Source: Halieaceae bacterium
GTDB lineage: Bacteria > Pseudomonadota > Gammaproteobacteria > Pseudomonadales > Halieaceae
Assembly: GCA_028280635.1 (NCBI GenBank)
Contig: JANQLM010000072.1
Coordinates: 1-33,607, forward strand
Length of the DNA stretch: 33,607 nucleotides
Direction of reading: 5' to 3'
A program made the position numbers and the translations under genes. Positions within the stretch are counted from its first letter, which is position 1. Each line of letters starts with the position of its first letter. The notes beneath the pieces were generated by a model. That model worked only from the letters and a program-made list of their open reading frames with translations. It did no database searches and had not been told where the DNA came from. Below, in pieces: positions 24,723 to 33,458 of this stretch.

Positions 24723-26432
24723 CTACAGCCGCATCAGGTAGAACTGGTCAATGATATCGCGAGTCAGCACACCGCGTATGCCCAGGTCGCCGGGTACCCG
24801 GGCATCGACGACGATGGCCGCCTCGGCATCATCCCGGCGCATGGCATCCAGCGCCTCGCGCAGGGTCGCCCGGGGTGAAACAGTAGTGATGGCCCAGCGC
24901 CGCAGATCTCGCTCCATCAGGTCAATCGGCACGGCGGGCTCCTCGTTGTCCAGGGCGTGGTCGACTTCTGTGCCGCGTGCCAGGAACAGGTGTTCCTCCT
25001 CGCGTTTCAGCAAACACCAGTTGGGCGCGGAGTCTGCCGGATAGTCCTCGCGACAGATGCAGTGGTCCAGCACGCGCAGCTTGCGGTCCATCGCAGTCAG
25101 CACATTGGTCTGGTGCAGTAGCTGGCTGATGGGGTCTTCCGGGATCACCCGCTGCAAGTGCCTGAGTACGGTTCGGTGGGCGGAGCGCGCCCGCAGCGCC
25201 ACGGTAGTCGTGAGGGTGGCGGCGACAATGGCGAGCATGCTGGGAAACACCACGGACACATTGCCGGTCAGCTCGACCACGGCCAGCAGTGCTGCCAGCG
25301 GTGCGTTTAACATCGCGGCCATTCCCGCGCCCATGCCGATGAGAATGTACATCGACAGGTCGGAGCCGTACTCAGGAAACACCATCACCCCGGCGAAGCC
25401 GATCAGCCCCCCCACACAACTTCCCATAATCAGGCTCGGGCCGATCACGCCGACCGGCAGGCCAAAGCCAATGGTAACAGCGGTCGCCAGCAGCTTGGCC
25501 CCCAGCAATATGCCCAGGGCCAGGGGCGCAATACTGCCCTGCATCGCCAGCTCCAGGCTGTCATAGCCGAGGCCAAGCACTTCCGGGACAAACAGGCCCA
25601 ACGTGCCCGTGAGCAGCCCGGCCGCGAGGAAGCGGACCAGCGGCGGATACTTGCCAGCCCGCAGGCACAGTTTCAGCAGCCGGGCGAAGGTGCCCGCCAG
25701 AACCCCGGCAGCGATACCAATCAGCAGAATCAGCGGCAGTTCCAGCAGCGAACTGATACCCACCTCGGGAATTGGGAAACCGGTGAAGCCCCCGCCCAGG
25801 GCCTGGCTGAGGGTGGTGGCGCTGATCGCGGCGACCAGCACCGGCGTGAAGCCGACCACGGTGTACTCCGCCACGATCACTTCCATCGCAAATACAACGC
25901 CCGCCAGCGGCGTATTGAAGGCGGCGGCAATGCTGCCTGCCGTACCGCAGGCAATCAGCACACGTTGGCTGTTGTTCGGAAGCTGCAGCCAGAGTGATAG
26001 CCAGCTGCTGATCGCGGCGCCCAACTGCACGCCCGGGCCTTCTCGGCCCCCGGAGTGTCCACCGGCCAGCGCCAGGGTGCCGCCGATAAACTGCACCAGG
26101 GCATTGCGCAGTGGCAGCTGCCCGTAGTGGCTGTGCATGCGGGACAGCACATGCACGATGCCGGTTTCCCGGTCCTCCGGCTTCAGCGCGCTGAACAGCG
26201 CACCCAGTAAGGCGGCGGCGCCGACCGGGATGGCAAAGCGTTGCCAGCCGGGCAGGCCCTCGAAACCGTCGGGGGAGGCCGCGCCCAGCCACAGGGTGCC
26301 CAGCCCCTGAATTGCCCACTCGAATAGCAGTACTGCGGCGGCAGATAGCAGCCCGGCGACCAGCCCCAGCAGCGAGTAGGGCAGGAGCGCGCGATAGTCG
26401 GAAAGATTCTGGAAGTACTGGCCTGGCTGCAT
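24723..26432 (-). CDS. ClC-family chloride channel/transporter with C-terminal CBS domains
   Basis: Membrane protein of 569 aa; about 420 residues form the ClC transport domain and the remainder a CBS pair (LTAMDRKLRVLDHCI, ... TVSPRATLREALDAMRRDD ... LGIRGVLTRDIIDQF). The gating glutamate is present (GGREGPGVQLG, Glu131) and the central NAPLAALLAVVELTGN motif is normal. The first anion motif GSGIP is replaced by ETGIV (89-93), GxFxP reads GVIGP, and the position of the proton glutamate E203 of ClC-ec1 is Val185 (VVFAMEVIVAEY), as in eukaryotic ClC channels. It is divergent from argC and 28 bp upstream of hemJ. Anion selectivity and mode cannot be settled from sequence. Confidence 0.9.
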   Translation of the reverse strand: MQPGQYFQNLSDYRALLPYSLLGLVAGLLSAAAVLLFEWAIQGLGTLWLGAASPDGFEGLPGWQRFAIPVGAAALLGALFSALKPEDRETGIVHVLSRMHSHYGQLPLRNALVQFIGGTLALAGGHSGGREGPGVQLGAAISSWLSLWLQLPNNSQRVLIACGTAGSIAAAFNTPLAGVVFAMEVIVAEYTVVGFTPVLVAAISATTLSQALGGGFTGFPIPEVGISSLLELPLILLIGIAAGVLAGTFARLLKLCLRAGKYPPLVRFLAAGLLTGTLGLFVPEVLGLGYDSLELAMQGSIAPLALGILLGAKLLATAVTIGFGLPVGVIGPSLIMGSCVGGLIGFAGVMVFPEYGSDLSMYILIGMGAGMAAMLNAPLAALLAVVELTGNVSVVFPSMLAIVAATLTTTVALRARSAHRTVLRHLQRVIPEDPISQLLHQTNVLTAMDRKLRVLDHCICREDYPADSAPNWCLLKREEEHLFLARGTEVDHALDNEEPAVPIDLMERDLRRWAITTVSPRATLREALDAMRRDDAEAAIVVDARVPGDLGIRGVLTRDIIDQFYLMRL

Positions 26433-26551
26433 GGTTCTGCGATCCCGGCGGGCAATATTACCGCGCCGGTGGGCGAAAAAATCCTATATTATCCGTGATT
26501 TCCGCGCGGCGACAGGAATCCCGCGCGTCGGGCTAGGAGCAGGGCGGAACA

Positions 26552-27580
26552 GTGATAAAGGCAGCAATTGTCGGCGGCACCGGTTACACGGGCGTAGAGC
26601 TACTGCGCCTGCTGGTAAAGCACACCGACGTGGCGCTCGAGGTGATTACCTCGCGCGCGGAAGCGGGGCGCCGCGTGGACGACCTGTTTGCCAATCTGCG
26701 TGGCCACTGCAACCTGAGCTTTTCTGAGCCTGACGATGCTGCCCTGGCGGCCTGCGACGTGGTGTTCTATGCAACGCCGCACAATGTTGCGATGAACTCG
26801 GTGCCGGCCCTGTTGGAGGCGGGCACCCGGGTCATCGACCTGTCCGCGGACTTTCGCCTCCGCGACGCCGACGTTTGGTCCCACTGGTACGGTGAACCCC
26901 ATGCCTGTCCGGAAGTCATCTCCCGGGCGGTCTACGGCCTGCCGGAGATGTATCGCAAGGAGATTGCCGGTGCCCGGTTGGTCGCCTGCCCAGGGTGCTA
27001 TCCGACGTCCGTCCAATTGGGCTTTTATCCGCTGTTGGCCGCCGGAGTGGTCGATCCAGACAGCCTGGTGGCCAATGCGGCATCGGGGGTAAGCGGTGCC
27101 GGTCGGCAGGCCAAGATAGACAACCTGCTTGCCGAGGCATCTGACAACTTCAAAGCCTACGGTGTGGCCGGGCATCGCCACCTGCCGGAAATTGAACAAG
27201 GCCTGGCGACTATGGCGGGTCGGCCGGTGGAGTTGACCTTTGTGCCCCACTTGCTGCCGATGGTTCGCGGTATCCTGGCGACCCTGTACGCGCGGCTAAC
27301 CGCCGATGTCGATGTGCAGGCGCTTTATGAGGAGCATTACCGGGATGAGCCCTTTGTGGATGTGCTCCCCGCCGGCCAGCAACCCCAGACCCGCTCGGTG
27401 CGCGGCGCCAATCATTGTCGCCTGGCGGTTACCCGGCCCCTGGATCGCAATACGGTCGTCGTCACCGTGGCCGAGGACAATCTTGTCAAAGGCGCCTCTG
27501 GCCAGGCGGTGCAGGCCATGAACATCATGTTTGGACTGCCGGAAACCGCTGGGCTGGACGGGATCGCCCTGCTGCCATGA
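26552..27580 (+). CDS. argC: N-acetyl-gamma-glutamyl-phosphate reductase
   Basis: NADPH-dependent reduction of N-acetylglutamyl phosphate in arginine synthesis. The 342 aa starts at a GTG (26552) with AGGAG 12 bp upstream. The N-terminal Rossmann motif is [17 protein letters not shown], the catalytic cysteine Cys149 lies in [14 protein letters not shown], and [10 protein letters not shown] plus the histidine in [13 protein letters not shown] complete the active site. It overlaps the next gene by 4 nt (ATGA). The 119-bp divergent gap with the ClC gene has no ARG box that I can see. Confidence 0.97.
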   Translation: MIKAAIVGGTGYTGVELLRLLVKHTDVALEVITSRAEAGRRVDDLFANLRGHCNLSFSEPDDAALAACDVVFYATPHNVAMNSVPALLEAGTRVIDLSADFRLRDADVWSHWYGEPHACPEVISRAVYGLPEMYRKEIAGARLVACPGCYPTSVQLGFYPLLAAGVVDPDSLVANAASGVSGAGRQAKIDNLLAEASDNFKAYGVAGHRHLPEIEQGLATMAGRPVELTFVPHLLPMVRGILATLYARLTADVDVQALYEEHYRDEPFVDVLPAGQQPQTRSVRGANHCRLAVTRPLDRNTVVVTVAEDNLVKGASGQAVQAMNIMFGLPETAGLDGIALLP

Positions 27581-28314
27581 CCAGCCGCTCCGTAGTTATA
27601 CAGGACGACCCCCGGCAGCGCCGTCGGCGGCGGCTCCGCTTCGCGCTGGCAGGCGTGGGCCTGTTTGTCGCCGGTGTGCTGGTGGGCGGCTACGGCAATC
27701 TGTATCTCGGCCTGGAAAGCGCCTGGGAAAATCGAGGCCTGCGGGAACAGATCGTGGCCCAGGCCAGGCAGTTGGAATCCCTGCGCCAATGGAAGAGCGA
27801 CGCGGAAACCCGCCGCGAGATTGACCGCGCCGCGCTGGAACTGGTGAGGACCGAGTTGGCGGAGCAGCAGGAAGCTATCGCCGAACTGGAAAAGGGCGTG
27901 CATTTCTATCGCAGCTTGATGGCGCCGGGAGAACAGTCCGAAGGCCTGAGTGTGCATAGCATTGACCTCAAGCCCGGGCCGGATGAAGACCGCTACCAGT
28001 TTCGCATCCTGGTCCAGCAGAGCTCGCGCAAGCACGATCTGCTCACCGGGACCCTGAAGATTCTGGTGTTGGGTGACGAGAATGGCGAGGACATCGCCTA
28101 TAACTTGTCGGAGCTCTCAGAACAGGTGCCGAACCCGGAAATTCGATTGCGCTTCAAGTACTTTCAAGCTATAGATGGGGAGCTTGCGCTGCCTGAAGGG
28201 TTCGTGCCGCGTGCCGTGAGCGCGGCGGCGCGTTCAAGCAAGCCCCGGCGCGCCAGTGTGCAGAGAGAATTCCCGTGGTCGGTACAGGAGAAGATAAGCG
28301 ATGTTAGGCGGTAA
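27577..28314 (+). CDS. DUF6776 family membrane protein with coiled coil
   Basis: Unknown function, 245 aa. An Arg-rich cytoplasmic start ([13 protein letters not shown]) leads into one membrane helix ([19 protein letters not shown], about residues 21-40), then a coiled coil of roughly 60 residues ([20 protein letters not shown] ... [14 protein letters not shown]) and a beta-rich periplasmic domain ([45 protein letters not shown]). The start ATG overlaps the argC stop by 4 nt, and its own stop lies 14 nt into the bactofilin gene, so the three are translationally linked. The neighbour suggests a link to bactofilin, but this is only positional. Confidence 0.8.
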   Translation: MTSRSVVIQDDPRQRRRRRLRFALAGVGLFVAGVLVGGYGNLYLGLESAWENRGLREQIVAQARQLESLRQWKSDAETRREIDRAALELVRTELAEQQEAIAELEKGVHFYRSLMAPGEQSEGLSVHSIDLKPGPDEDRYQFRILVQQSSRKHDLLTGTLKILVLGDENGEDIAYNLSELSEQVPNPEIRLRFKYFQAIDGELALPEGFVPRAVSAAARSSKPRRASVQREFPWSVQEKISDVRR

Positions 28315-28771
28315 AGACGGCAAGAGCACATTCAGCTCCTCGAATTCGACCACCCTGGTGTCCGGCGACACGGAGATCGTCGGCGATATCAGGTTTAGTG
28401 GCAACCTGGATATCGAGGGTATCGTTCGCGGCAACATTGTTGCAGTCGAAGGCAAGGACGCGGTGGTGCGCGTGGTCGACAAGGGCCTGGTTGAAGGTGA
28501 GATTCGCGCCCCGTCGGTCATCGTCAACGGTGCCGTCACCGGTGACGTGTATTCCAGTAAGCACCTCGAACTGGCCTCCAAGGCCCGCGTTCAGGGCAAC
28601 GTTCACTACGCACTGGTGGAGATGGCGATTGGCGCAGAAGTCAATGGCAGCCTGACCCATACCTCCGATGCCAGCCAGAAGGCGAAGAGCTCACCGGCAC
28701 CGGCCAAGCCCCAGGAAGGCCAGGAGAGCGCTGCAGTCCCACCCCAACAGGTTACCCCGATCAAAAGTTGA
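28301..28771 (+). CDS. Bactofilin (polymer-forming cytoskeletal protein)
   Basis: Bactofilins form nucleotide-independent filaments at the inner membrane and localise cell-wall enzymes. The 156-aa protein has the usual layout of a short disordered start (about 20 residues), a right-handed beta-helix of six-residue turns (VSGDTEIVGDIRFSGNLDIE, GIVRGNIVAVEG, LVEGEIRAPSVIVNGAVTGD, VQGNVHY, GAEVNGSLTH) and a disordered Ala/Pro/Lys tail from about residue 122. AGGAGAAG lies at 28286-28293, 7 bp before the ATG. Upstream DUF6776 overlaps by 14 nt. An M23 endopeptidase gene, a known partner class for bactofilins, lies 2.9 kb away on the other strand. Confidence 0.93.
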   Translation: MLGGKDGKSTFSSSNSTTLVSGDTEIVGDIRFSGNLDIEGIVRGNIVAVEGKDAVVRVVDKGLVEGEIRAPSVIVNGAVTGDVYSSKHLELASKARVQGNVHYALVEMAIGAEVNGSLTHTSDASQKAKSSPAPAKPQEGQESAAVPPQQVTPIKS

Positions 28772-28796
28772 TCAAAATACTCGGTTATTACATAAT
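28768..28796 (+). promoter_or_regulatory. Predicted promoter of erpA
   Basis: TTGATC (28768-28773), a 17-bp A/T-rich spacer and CATAAT (28791-28796). The -35 overlaps the bactofilin stop codon, so erpA can be transcribed separately from argC-DUF6776-bactofilin. The predicted start is about 18 nt before the ATG at 28821. Confidence 0.55.
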
Positions 28797-28820
28797 GTCC
28801 GTCTCTGAGGCACAGGCATT

Positions 28821-29174
28821 ATGAGCGCAACCGAAACCTTTGTTCCCGGCACCCTGCAGTTGACCAATCGCGCGGTCGACAAGGTACGTGAGCTGATCAC
28901 CGAAGAAGACAATCCTGGATTGAAGCTGCGGGTGTACATCACCGGCGGCGGCTGCTCAGGTTTCCAATACGGTTTCAGCTTCGATGAAGAGATGGCGGAA
29001 GACGATACCGCCGTCGAGCGCAATGGTGTGACTGTTCTGGTGGACCCGATGAGCTACCAGTACCTGGTCGGCGCGGAAGTCGATTACACCGAAGGCTTCG
29101 AAGGCGCACGCTTTATCATCAATAACCCCAACGCAGCGACCACCTGTGGCTGCGGTGCATCGTTTTCCATTTAG
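28821..29174 (+). CDS. erpA: Iron-sulfur cluster insertion protein ErpA
   Basis: A-type carrier that passes Fe-S clusters to apoproteins such as IspG. The 117-aa product has the three conserved ligands Cys45 ([11 protein letters not shown]), Cys109 and Cys111 ([11 protein letters not shown]), and the [19 protein letters not shown] core. It has its own probable promoter, stands last in the argC cluster, and converges with anmK across 34 bp. The A-type family includes IscA and SufA; lack of isc/suf neighbours and the argC-anmK context favour ErpA. Confidence 0.93.
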   Translation: MSATETFVPGTLQLTNRAVDKVRELITEEDNPGLKLRVYITGGGCSGFQYGFSFDEEMAEDDTAVERNGVTVLVDPMSYQYLVGAEVDYTEGFEGARFIINNPNAATTCGCGASFSI

Positions 29175-29208
29175 TAGTAGTTCCCCGTGCCGACGGTGCC
29201 GGGTGCAA

Positions 29209-30324
29209 TCAACCCCCGGGATAGATGGCACCAAGCACCCTTGGCCCGCCTGCCCCGGTGACTGCCGGCACGTTCCCGGGTAGTCCGTCCAGGGTACGCC
29301 AGGCCAGCCAGGCAAAGGCTGCGGCCTCTACCCATGCGGGGTCGCATCCAAGCTCCGCAGTGGTTCCCAGGGCAATCGGCGACAGCCGCTGGTAGAGCCT
29401 TCGCATCAGGTCGGTATTGGAGGCGCCGCCGCCACAGACGAATACTTCATCGAGCTCGCAATCCGCCAGGCCCTCGGCGATTGACGCTGCCGTGAACTCT
29501 GCGAGCGTGGCCTGCACATCCTGGGGCGAAGCCTCGCTGTAGTTTGCCAGCACGCCGTCCAGCCACCGCAGGTTGAAGCTCTCCTTGCCGGTGCTCTTGG
29601 GTGGCGGGAGTGCGAGGTAAGGGTGTTGGGTCAGGGCCTCCAAAAGTGGGGCATCCACTTCGCCCTCCGCTCCCCAGGCGCCCAGCGGGTCGTAATGCTC
29701 GCCGCGGTGACGATAAACCCATTGATCCAGCAACGTATTGCCGGGCCCGGTATCGAATCCGCTCACTTCCCCATCCACCAACAGGGACACATTGGCGATG
29801 CCGCCGATATTGACCACGGCACGGCGCCGCGCTGCGTCGGCAAACAGGAAGTCGTGAAAGGCGGGGACCAGCGGCGCACCCTCTCCACCGGCCGCTATAT
29901 CGCGCCGGCGGAAATCCGCCACCGTGGTTATGCCGGTCAACTCGGCGATGGTATTGGGGTCGCCTATCTGCAGGGTAAACGCAGTCGCGCCCGACTCTAT
30001 GGCGGTGGGGGGATGGTGGCGCACCGTCTGGCCGTGGCTGCCGACAGCTTTCACCTGCTCCGCCGGAATACCCGCCTTCAGCAGCAGGGTACTGGTCGCC
30101 TCGGCAAAACAGGCTCCCAGCTCTCGGTCCAGCGCGCCCAGCCGGGTGACTTCATCTGCCCCCGGGTGTGACAGTTCGTGGATGCGATCTCGCAGGGTGA
30201 CGGGTATGGGTTGTTCGTGGCAATCCAGCAGCTCGAAGCGGGATTCGCCCAGGCGCACCACGACAGCGTCTACGGCATCCATGCTGGTGCCAGACATCAG
30301 GCCGACAAACAGGTCGCCGGACAC
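29209..30324 (-). CDS. anmK: Anhydro-N-acetylmuramic acid kinase
   Basis: Phosphorylates and opens 1,6-anhydro-MurNAc released during peptidoglycan recycling. Motifs are GLMSGTSMDAVDAV at the N-terminus, AVGSHGQTVRHHPP, NIGGIANVSLL, GFDTGPGNTLLDQW, DEVFVCGGGASNTDLMRRL and the C-terminal AAFAWLAWRTLDGLPGN. I favour the GTG at 30322-30324 (VSGDLFVGLMSGTS, 371 aa), which matches the family start; a TTG at 30328-30330 is possible and would abut the M23 stop codon exactly. Either way it is directly downstream of the M23 gene on one transcript, joining wall hydrolysis with recycling. Confidence 0.93.
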   Translation of the reverse strand: MSGDLFVGLMSGTSMDAVDAVVVRLGESRFELLDCHEQPIPVTLRDRIHELSHPGADEVTRLGALDRELGACFAEATSTLLLKAGIPAEQVKAVGSHGQTVRHHPPTAIESGATAFTLQIGDPNTIAELTGITTVADFRRRDIAAGGEGAPLVPAFHDFLFADAARRRAVVNIGGIANVSLLVDGEVSGFDTGPGNTLLDQWVYRHRGEHYDPLGAWGAEGEVDAPLLEALTQHPYLALPPPKSTGKESFNLRWLDGVLANYSEASPQDVQATLAEFTAASIAEGLADCELDEVFVCGGGASNTDLMRRLYQRLSPIALGTTAELGCDPAWVEAAAFAWLAWRTLDGLPGNVPAVTGAGGPRVLGAIYPGG

Positions 30325-30330
30325 GGTCAA

Positions 30331-31668
30331 TCAGCGGTTGGGCTCAGTCTGGTTGAGAGCAAGCTGCTGCTGCCGGATAGAGGCCAACTGCAGCTGGAAA
30401 CCCTGGGTTTGCGCCAGGAAGCGTGGCATCTCCTGCTCGGTAAGACTCTTGCCCTTGGGGAGCTTCTTGTGAATGGTGCGCGGGTTGCGGTGCACGCCGT
30501 TCACCAGGAATTCATAGTGCAGGTGTGGACCGGTAGCGGCGCCGGTGGAGCCCACGGTGCCGATGACCTGGTTCTGGGTCACCCGATCGCCTTTGCGCAC
30601 CCGGCGCTTGTGCAGGTGCAGGTATTTAGTGGTGTAGGCCTGGCCGTGTTTGATGACCACGTAATTGCCATTGGCCTTGGTGTAACCCGCTTCCGTGACG
30701 CGACCATCCCCGGCTGCAAACACGGGGGTGCCACGCGGTGCCGCGTAGTCGATGCCGCGGTGCGGTCGGTAGGTCTTGTAAATCGGGTGCAGGCGGCGCG
30801 GATTGAAGTTACTGCTGATGCGGGTGAAATCCACCGGTGCCAGCATGAACTGGCGCCTCATGCTGACGCCGTCCGCGGAGAAGTAGCCGGAGCGATTGGC
30901 CTCATCTACATAGCGATAGGCGGTGTAGCTCCTGCCTTTATTAATGAACTCCGCGGCCAGGATGTTGCCGGTCTTGTACTTCTCGCCATCAATGTAGAGC
31001 TCCTCGTACACCAGGTGGAAGACGTCCCCCTTACGTGGGTCCAGTACGAAGTCGATAACACCGCCGAAAACGTTTGCCAACTCCATGATGACGGTTTGCG
31101 GCAGGCCTGCCTGCTGGCCTGCCAGGAACAGGGAGGAGTCGATGCGGGCGGACGCATAGCTGCGGTGTACTTCCGGTTCGCGAACCTGTTGCTCGACAAC
31201 GTAGCTATCGCCTTCGCGACGCAGTACCAGGGTTTCCAGCGGCGACTTGATGCGTTTTAGCGCGGCCAGGTGCCCGTCGTCATCCAACAGGAAGCCGAAT
31301 TGCTCGCCCGGATAAAGTCGGGCCAGGGATTTCCCCTCTGGCGCTCTGCGCACAATGTGGTAGAGGTCAGCGTCGGTCAGGCCGGCCCGGCCAAATAGCA
31401 GGGAGAGGTTGTCGCCCGGGTTGACAGTGAGATTGACCCACTGCTCAAGGATCGGGGCTTCGGGCTCTTCCGGAATTTCGGGTGCTGCCTGCAGCGGAAG
31501 GGTCACGGGCACGAGCTGCCTGCTGGCCGATACATCGTCGCTGGGCACCAGGGCCAGGAGCAGGGTCAGGGCAATACCGCAGCATCCCGCCACGAGCAGG
31601 TGTCGGCGCGGAAAGCTGGGGTGTTCAGGCGGGCGCGTGGCGCCTGTCTGTGGGTTCTCCCTGGTCAT
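30331..31668 (-). CDS. M23 family peptidoglycan endopeptidase (MepM-like)
   Basis: Zinc metallopeptidase that cuts peptidoglycan cross-links, probably anchored in the inner membrane. The 445 aa has a membrane anchor (HLLVAGCCGIALTLLLALVP, about 23-42), an OapA/LysM-like segment (WVNLTVNPGDNLSLLFGRAG), a second N-domain, and the LytM catalytic domain (about 295-405) with zinc ligands His303 and Asp307 (PHRGIDYAAPRGTPV) and His384 (GPHLHYEF, catalytic His382). A Gln-rich tail follows. All LytM residues are present, so it should be active, unlike EnvC/NlpD. Followed directly by anmK. Divergent from tyrS. Confidence 0.92.
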   Translation of the reverse strand: MTRENPQTGATRPPEHPSFPRRHLLVAGCCGIALTLLLALVPSDDVSASRQLVPVTLPLQAAPEIPEEPEAPILEQWVNLTVNPGDNLSLLFGRAGLTDADLYHIVRRAPEGKSLARLYPGEQFGFLLDDDGHLAALKRIKSPLETLVLRREGDSYVVEQQVREPEVHRSYASARIDSSLFLAGQQAGLPQTVIMELANVFGGVIDFVLDPRKGDVFHLVYEELYIDGEKYKTGNILAAEFINKGRSYTAYRYVDEANRSGYFSADGVSMRRQFMLAPVDFTRISSNFNPRRLHPIYKTYRPHRGIDYAAPRGTPVFAAGDGRVTEAGYTKANGNYVVIKHGQAYTTKYLHLHKRRVRKGDRVTQNQVIGTVGSTGAATGPHLHYEFLVNGVHRNPRTIHKKLPKGKSLTEQEMPRFLAQTQGFQLQLASIRQQQLALNQTEPNR

Positions 31669-31697
31669 CGGTCTTGCTGGGGGTTCTTATATTCCTG

Positions 31698-31719
31698 AGT
31701 ATAACAAAAACTAGTTTTT
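31698..31719 (-). promoter_or_regulatory. Extended -10 promoter and palindrome upstream of the M23 gene
   Basis: On the minus strand TGTTATACT is an extended -10 (TATACT complements 31698-31703), about 30 bp before the ATG. Just upstream is a perfect 14-bp palindrome, AAAAACTAGTTTTT (31706-31719), covering the spacer. It could be an operator or simply A/T-rich promoter DNA. Confidence 0.4.
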
Positions 31720-31792
31720 TCAAAAGATTACGCAATATCGGCGCGGGCCAGTAATCACCGGGCATTCAGGCCCCTGTGCTCACTGCCGAACC

Positions 31793-31820
31793 TTGCAATT
31801 GGCCGGGGTTCGGGTATGGT
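31793..31820 (+). promoter_or_regulatory. Possible promoter of tyrS
   Basis: TTGCAA (31793-31798) and TATGGT (31815-31820) with a 16-bp spacer, leaving a leader of about 55 nt before the tyrS ATG. Each hexamer matches consensus at four of six positions, so the call is weak. Confidence 0.3.
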
Positions 31821-31882
31821 TCGCGCTTTCCTTTTTTGGACAAAATTCCGGCAAATATCCAGCCCTTAGGGAACTATGTGTG

Positions 31883-33178
31883 ATGGGGACCCCAATTCTC
31901 GAGGATCTGACGGCTCGTGAGCTGATTTTCCAGCTCACCAGCGAAGCAGAGCTCACGGAACATCTCGCCAGCGGTAGCCGCACCCTTTACTGTGGCTTTG
32001 ACCCTACGGCAGACAGCCTGCACATCGGTTCCCTGGTGCCCCTGCTTATGCTGCGCCGCTTTCAGCTTGCAGGGCACAAGCCGATCGCGCTGGTCGGGGG
32101 AGCCACGGGCCTGGTGGGGGATCCCAGCTTCAAGGCCCAGGAGCGCCAGTTGAATACCCCGGACGTAGTGGCGGGCTGGGTGGACAAAATCCGCTCCCAG
32201 GTCGAGGCGTTCATCGATTTTGATTGTGGCGACAACGCCGCGCTGGTGGTTAACAACCTTGACTGGACGGCAGACAAGAGCGTTCTCGATTTCCTGCGCG
32301 ACATCGGCAAGCATTTCTCGGTAAACGCCATGATCCAGAAGGAGTCGGTGAAGCAGCGGATAGAGCGGGAAGGCAGCGGCATCAGTTTCACTGAGTTCAC
32401 CTACATGATCCTGCAGTCCTATGATTTTGCCGAGCTGAACCGTCGCCTTGGCTGCACCCTGCAGATTGGTGGCTCGGACCAGTGGGGCAATATCACAGGC
32501 GGTATCGACCTGACCCGGCGACTGCACGGTGAGCAGGTATATGGTCTCACCATGCCGCTGGTCACCAAGGCGGACGGGACCAAGTTTGGCAAGACCGAGA
32601 GCGGCACCATCTGGCTGGATCCGGCGCGCACCTCGCCTTATGCGTTCTACCAGTTCTGGATCAACACGGCTGATGCCGATGCCTACCGATTCCTGCGCTT
32701 TTTTACTTTTCTGGATGTTGCCGACATTGCCGAAATAGAGGCCGCGGATCACGAGCGTCAGGGCCGGCCCGAAGCGCAGGGCATTCTCGCCCGCGAGGTG
32801 ACCCGGCTTGTACACGGGGAGGACGGCCTGGCTGCCGCTGAACGTATTACCGAAGCACTGTTCAGTGGTGATACTTCAAACCTCTCGGAGGATGATCTAT
32901 CCCAGTTGGCGCTTGATGGCCTGCCCAGCAGCGCGCTGACCGCAGAGTCACTCAACGGTGGAGCCGTGACCCAGTTGCTGACTGATGCGGGCATGGCCAA
33001 TTCCGGGAAACAGGTAAAAGACGCTCTTGCGCGCGGTGCGGTGCTGGTGAACGGCGAAGCACTCAGCGAAGCAGACAACATGAATCCCGCTGCCTGTTTT
33101 GCCGCCGAGCGCGCCGTTTACGGCCGCTATTTTCTGGTTCGCCTGGGTAAAAAGAAGTACCACCTTTTCGAGCGGTAA
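31883..33178 (+). CDS. tyrS: Tyrosyl-tRNA synthetase
   Basis: Charges tRNA-Tyr. With the ATG at 31883 the product is 431 aa; a GTG one codon earlier is equally placed relative to AGGGA at 31867-31871. The class I motifs are HIGS (47-50, [10 protein letters not shown]) and KFGKT (234-238) in place of KMSKS. The E. coli-type body is clear ([56 protein letters not shown]). A C-terminal S4 RNA-binding domain ([19 protein letters not shown]) completes it. It is divergent from the M23 gene and precedes a probable rRNA operon. Confidence 0.97.
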   Translation: MGTPILEDLTARELIFQLTSEAELTEHLASGSRTLYCGFDPTADSLHIGSLVPLLMLRRFQLAGHKPIALVGGATGLVGDPSFKAQERQLNTPDVVAGWVDKIRSQVEAFIDFDCGDNAALVVNNLDWTADKSVLDFLRDIGKHFSVNAMIQKESVKQRIEREGSGISFTEFTYMILQSYDFAELNRRLGCTLQIGGSDQWGNITGGIDLTRRLHGEQVYGLTMPLVTKADGTKFGKTESGTIWLDPARTSPYAFYQFWINTADADAYRFLRFFTFLDVADIAEIEAADHERQGRPEAQGILAREVTRLVHGEDGLAAAERITEALFSGDTSNLSEDDLSQLALDGLPSSALTAESLNGGAVTQLLTDAGMANSGKQVKDALARGAVLVNGEALSEADNMNPAACFAAERAVYGRYFLVRLGKKKYHLFER

Positions 33179-33198
33179 TCCCTCGACTCCGGCTCCGT

Positions 33199-33242
33199 GC
33201 AGGCCGGCGGAATTGGTCTATATTTCATAGAGATAGGCCTGC
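33199..33242 (+). terminator. Terminator-like nested inverted repeat after tyrS
   Basis: GCAGGCC (33199-33205) pairs with GGCCTGC (33236-33242), enclosing a second stem TCTAT/ATAGA (33217-33221 and 33227-33231). It starts 20 bp after the tyrS stop, and CTTTAACA follows. The T run is short, so intrinsic termination is plausible rather than proven. Confidence 0.35.
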
Positions 33243-33276
33243 CTTTAACAGTCCTGAAAAAACTTTGTAACAGGTG

Positions 33277-33304
33277 TTGCCACGGCCGGGCCGATGCGTA
33301 TAAT
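33277..33304 (+). promoter_or_regulatory. Strong promoter of rrn P1 type
   Basis: TTGCCA (33277-33282), a 16-bp GC-rich spacer and a perfect TATAAT (33299-33304), followed by the GC-rich discriminator ACGCGTCC. Upstream is an A/T-rich stretch (GAAAAAACTTTG, 33256-33267) at the position of an UP element. The 16-bp spacer, perfect -10 and GC-rich discriminator are hallmarks of ppGpp/DksA-controlled rRNA promoters. The 429 bp from 33179 to the window end contain no gene. Confidence 0.8.
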
Positions 33305-33458
33305 ACGCGTCCTCGGTTCGGGGGGAGTCCCGGAGCCAAGCTAGGCTAAGACGCCAAAAACCGCCCCAAGGGAAAGCTCCCCGGGGCGTCGTCGGACGCC
33401 TTCTAGGCTCTCGGACAGATGTATCCCGGGCCTTTCTGCGGTCCACCGCGAGCGCAGA

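Noticed and set aside
26445-26469. CCGGCG/CGCCGG inverted repeat between the ClC gene and argC as an ArgR site
   Set aside because: GC-rich arms do not resemble the A/T-rich ARG box; likely chance in this base composition.
31482-31754. 90-codon plus-strand frame between M23 and tyrS
   Set aside because: Mostly antisense to the M23 N-terminus and covers its promoter; no ribosome site or motif.
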